A stretch of DNA of 7,189 bases. Source: an uncultured Clostridia bacterium. GTDB taxonomy: Bacteria > Bacillota > Clostridia > Christensenellales > Borkfalkiaceae. This document shows positions 6,442-7,189 of the stretch, piece after piece (within the stretch, counting starts at the first letter, position 1; every line of letters starts with the position of its first letter). The DNA is taken from NCBI GenBank assembly GCA_900557285.1, contig USSJ01000063.1, positions 1-7,189 of the forward strand. Reading direction: 5' to 3'. The translations under genes and the position numbers were made by a program. A model generated the notes under the pieces. The model searched no databases. It saw only the letters and a list, made by a program, of their open reading frames with translations, and was not told the DNA's origin.

Positions 6442-6470
6442 TTGCCAAAACCGTAAAATGTGTGTATGAT
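6442..6470 (+). promoter_or_regulatory. Promoter of the membrane-protein gene, probably leaderless
   Basis: TTGCCA (6442-6447), a 17-nt spacer and TATGAT (6465-6470) form a good promoter match. Transcription would start at about 6477-6480, at or just before the ATG at 6480. This argues both for ATG 6480 as the start and for a leader of zero to three nucleotides. GATAAT (6468-6473) is an alternative -10, but its spacing would be 20 nt. Confidence 0.6.
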
Positions 6471-6479
6471 AATGGGGCA

Positions 6480-7052
6480 ATGAGTTTCAAAACAAAGATA
6501 AAAAAATCGAGATTCGTTCTCAGCTGTATATTTCTCTGCGGATACGCGCTGTATACGGTGTATGCCGTCTATTACTACCGCACCATCGGCAACGCCCTGA
6601 GCATCGTCCTGCTGTGCCTGATCGCCGTGGCTTTGGCGCTGTCCGTATTCGTCACGGTCGTGAGCTACCGCATCAACCTCATGGACAAGCCCCGCCCTGC
6701 CCTTTTGCGGTTCGTGAAAATGACAAAATACGCCGCACAATTGACCTGTTCGCTCGTATCGCTCGGCTTCGTGCTCTCCGCCGTCCAGAACTTCAACCCT
6801 TTCTCGCTGATCATGGCGGTCATTTCCATTCCGTTTCTGATCTGGAGCATTTTCGTAAACGTCCTCGCCGAATATTTCGAACGCAAATTTGCGCGCGGAT
6901 TCGGCAAAAAAACATATATCAGCGAAACTCCCAAAGATCCCGACGGCAACCCCGTCGACCTCAGCCGCACGATCGCGCAGTACGACGGTCTCGAAAAAAT
7001 CAAAAAAATGCAAAAACAGGCCGAAAAACGCAGCCATCGGCGCGAAAATTAA
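6480..7052 (+). CDS. Unrecognised four-helix membrane protein with charged tail
   Basis: I do not recognise the family. The 190-residue product has four hydrophobic segments at about residues 12-32, 38-62, 84-103 and 107-132, a basic N-terminus (KTKIKKS), and a basic loop between helices 2 and 3 (64-83), so both ends should be cytoplasmic. Residues 133-190 form a soluble, highly charged tail ending in a lysine/arginine-rich, probably helical stretch (171-190) that could bind a partner, nucleic acid or anionic lipid. No enzyme motif is visible. Coding potential is supported by GC-rich third positions and the clean hydrophobic pattern; the opposite strand gives only a charged shadow frame. The frame opens earlier (TTG 6417, ATG 6438, GTG 6462), but those starts lie in or before the promoter and have no ribosome site. 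ATG 6480 has only GGGG 2 nt upstream, too close for a normal Shine-Dalgarno. It is divergent from the glycosylase and stands alone. Confidence 0.8.
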   Translation: MSFKTKIKKSRFVLSCIFLCGYALYTVYAVYYYRTIGNALSIVLLCLIAVALALSVFVTVVSYRINLMDKPRPALLRFVKMTKYAAQLTCSLVSLGFVLSAVQNFNPFSLIMAVISIPFLIWSIFVNVLAEYFERKFARGFGKKTYISETPKDPDGNPVDLSRTIAQYDGLEKIKKMQKQAEKRSHRREN

Positions 7053-7150
7053 TTTTTTTCGCCATAAATAATCCTTTGCGGCGTATGTTGTTTTAATTTC
7101 CCCTACTTTTAATTTTATTTGCCGTTTTTGACATTGTTTGTGCGGACCCG

Positions 7151-7188
7151 ACGTTGTAAATGCGCCCTTGCAACGTTTGTTGTTTTTT
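7151..7188 (+). terminator. Possible intrinsic terminator downstream of the membrane-protein gene
   Basis: ACGTTGTAA (7151-7159) pairs with TTGCAACGT (7168-7176) in a 9-bp stem with one G-U pair and an 8-nt loop, followed by the T-rich tail ttgttgtttttt. It lies about 98 nt after the stop codon of the rightward gene. The stem is moderate in GC, and the window ends here, so the tail and any following gene cannot be judged fully. Confidence 0.5.
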
Positions 7189-7189
7189 C

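Noticed and set aside
6210..7037. 275-codon minus-strand open frame opposite the membrane-protein gene
   Set aside because: Its product is a D/R/E-rich patchwork typical of an antisense shadow, and the opposite frame has a coherent four-helix pattern. Its tail runs through the pyrimidine-rich spacer without a ribosome site or recognisable domain.
7128..7160. TTGACA (7128-7133) as a rightward promoter
   Set aside because: No acceptable -10 box occurs at 16-18 nt; the nearest A/T-rich hexamer is about 21 nt away and lies in the terminator-like stem.

Overview
The window looks like chromosome from an anaerobic, Gram-positive-type bacterium, most likely a gut member of Clostridia. The basis is the ferredoxin-dependent 2-oxoacid oxidoreductase (an oxygen-sensitive enzyme class), strong Shine-Dalgarno sites before several genes, a GC-rich coding bias set against AT-rich spacers, and a fucoside-use gene pair. 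The taxonomic placement is inference; there is no rRNA or marker gene to test it.

Six of the seven convincing genes before position 6152 form one minus-strand series, and all seven genes on that strand read leftward. In transcription order they are: an 8-oxoguanine DNA glycosylase (6152-5289); a two-cluster 4Fe-4S ferredoxin-like subunit (5311-5105); the alpha subunit of a 2-oxoacid:ferredoxin oxidoreductase of the VorB type (5060-3987); its thiamine diphosphate-binding beta subunit (3990-3244); its gamma subunit (3247-2708); a cytoplasmic GH29 alpha-L-fucosidase (2658-1447); and a 12-helix MFS transporter (1373-111). Junctions are tight: a 23-bp overlap, a 44-nt gap, two 4-bp ATGA overlaps, a 49-nt gap and a 73-nt gap that holds a 33-nt perfect palindrome. 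A good sigma-A-type promoter lies just before the glycosylase gene, so the whole set could be one transcript.

The four oxidoreductase genes make one enzyme that oxidatively decarboxylates a 2-oxoacid (most likely branched-chain) to its acyl-CoA and reduces ferredoxin. The fucosidase and MFS genes suggest import of a fucosylated sugar and its cleavage inside the cell. Nothing in the sequence links these two functions chemically; their shared strand and short spacing only suggest co-transcription.

A 327-nt divergent spacer (6153-6479) separates this series from a plus-strand gene (6480-7052) for an unrecognised four-helix membrane protein with a charged C-terminal tail. Its start lies only a few bases after a predicted -10 box, so its mRNA may be leaderless, and an 18-nt palindrome abuts the predicted -35 box. 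A possible intrinsic terminator lies at the right edge. At the left edge, downstream of the MFS gene, is a 37-bp-period direct repeat of two copies.

I did not find a clearly new multi-gene system. The most notable points are the DNA-repair gene overlapping an Fe-S oxidoreductase operon, the two promoters with very short or absent leaders, and the perfect intercistronic palindrome.
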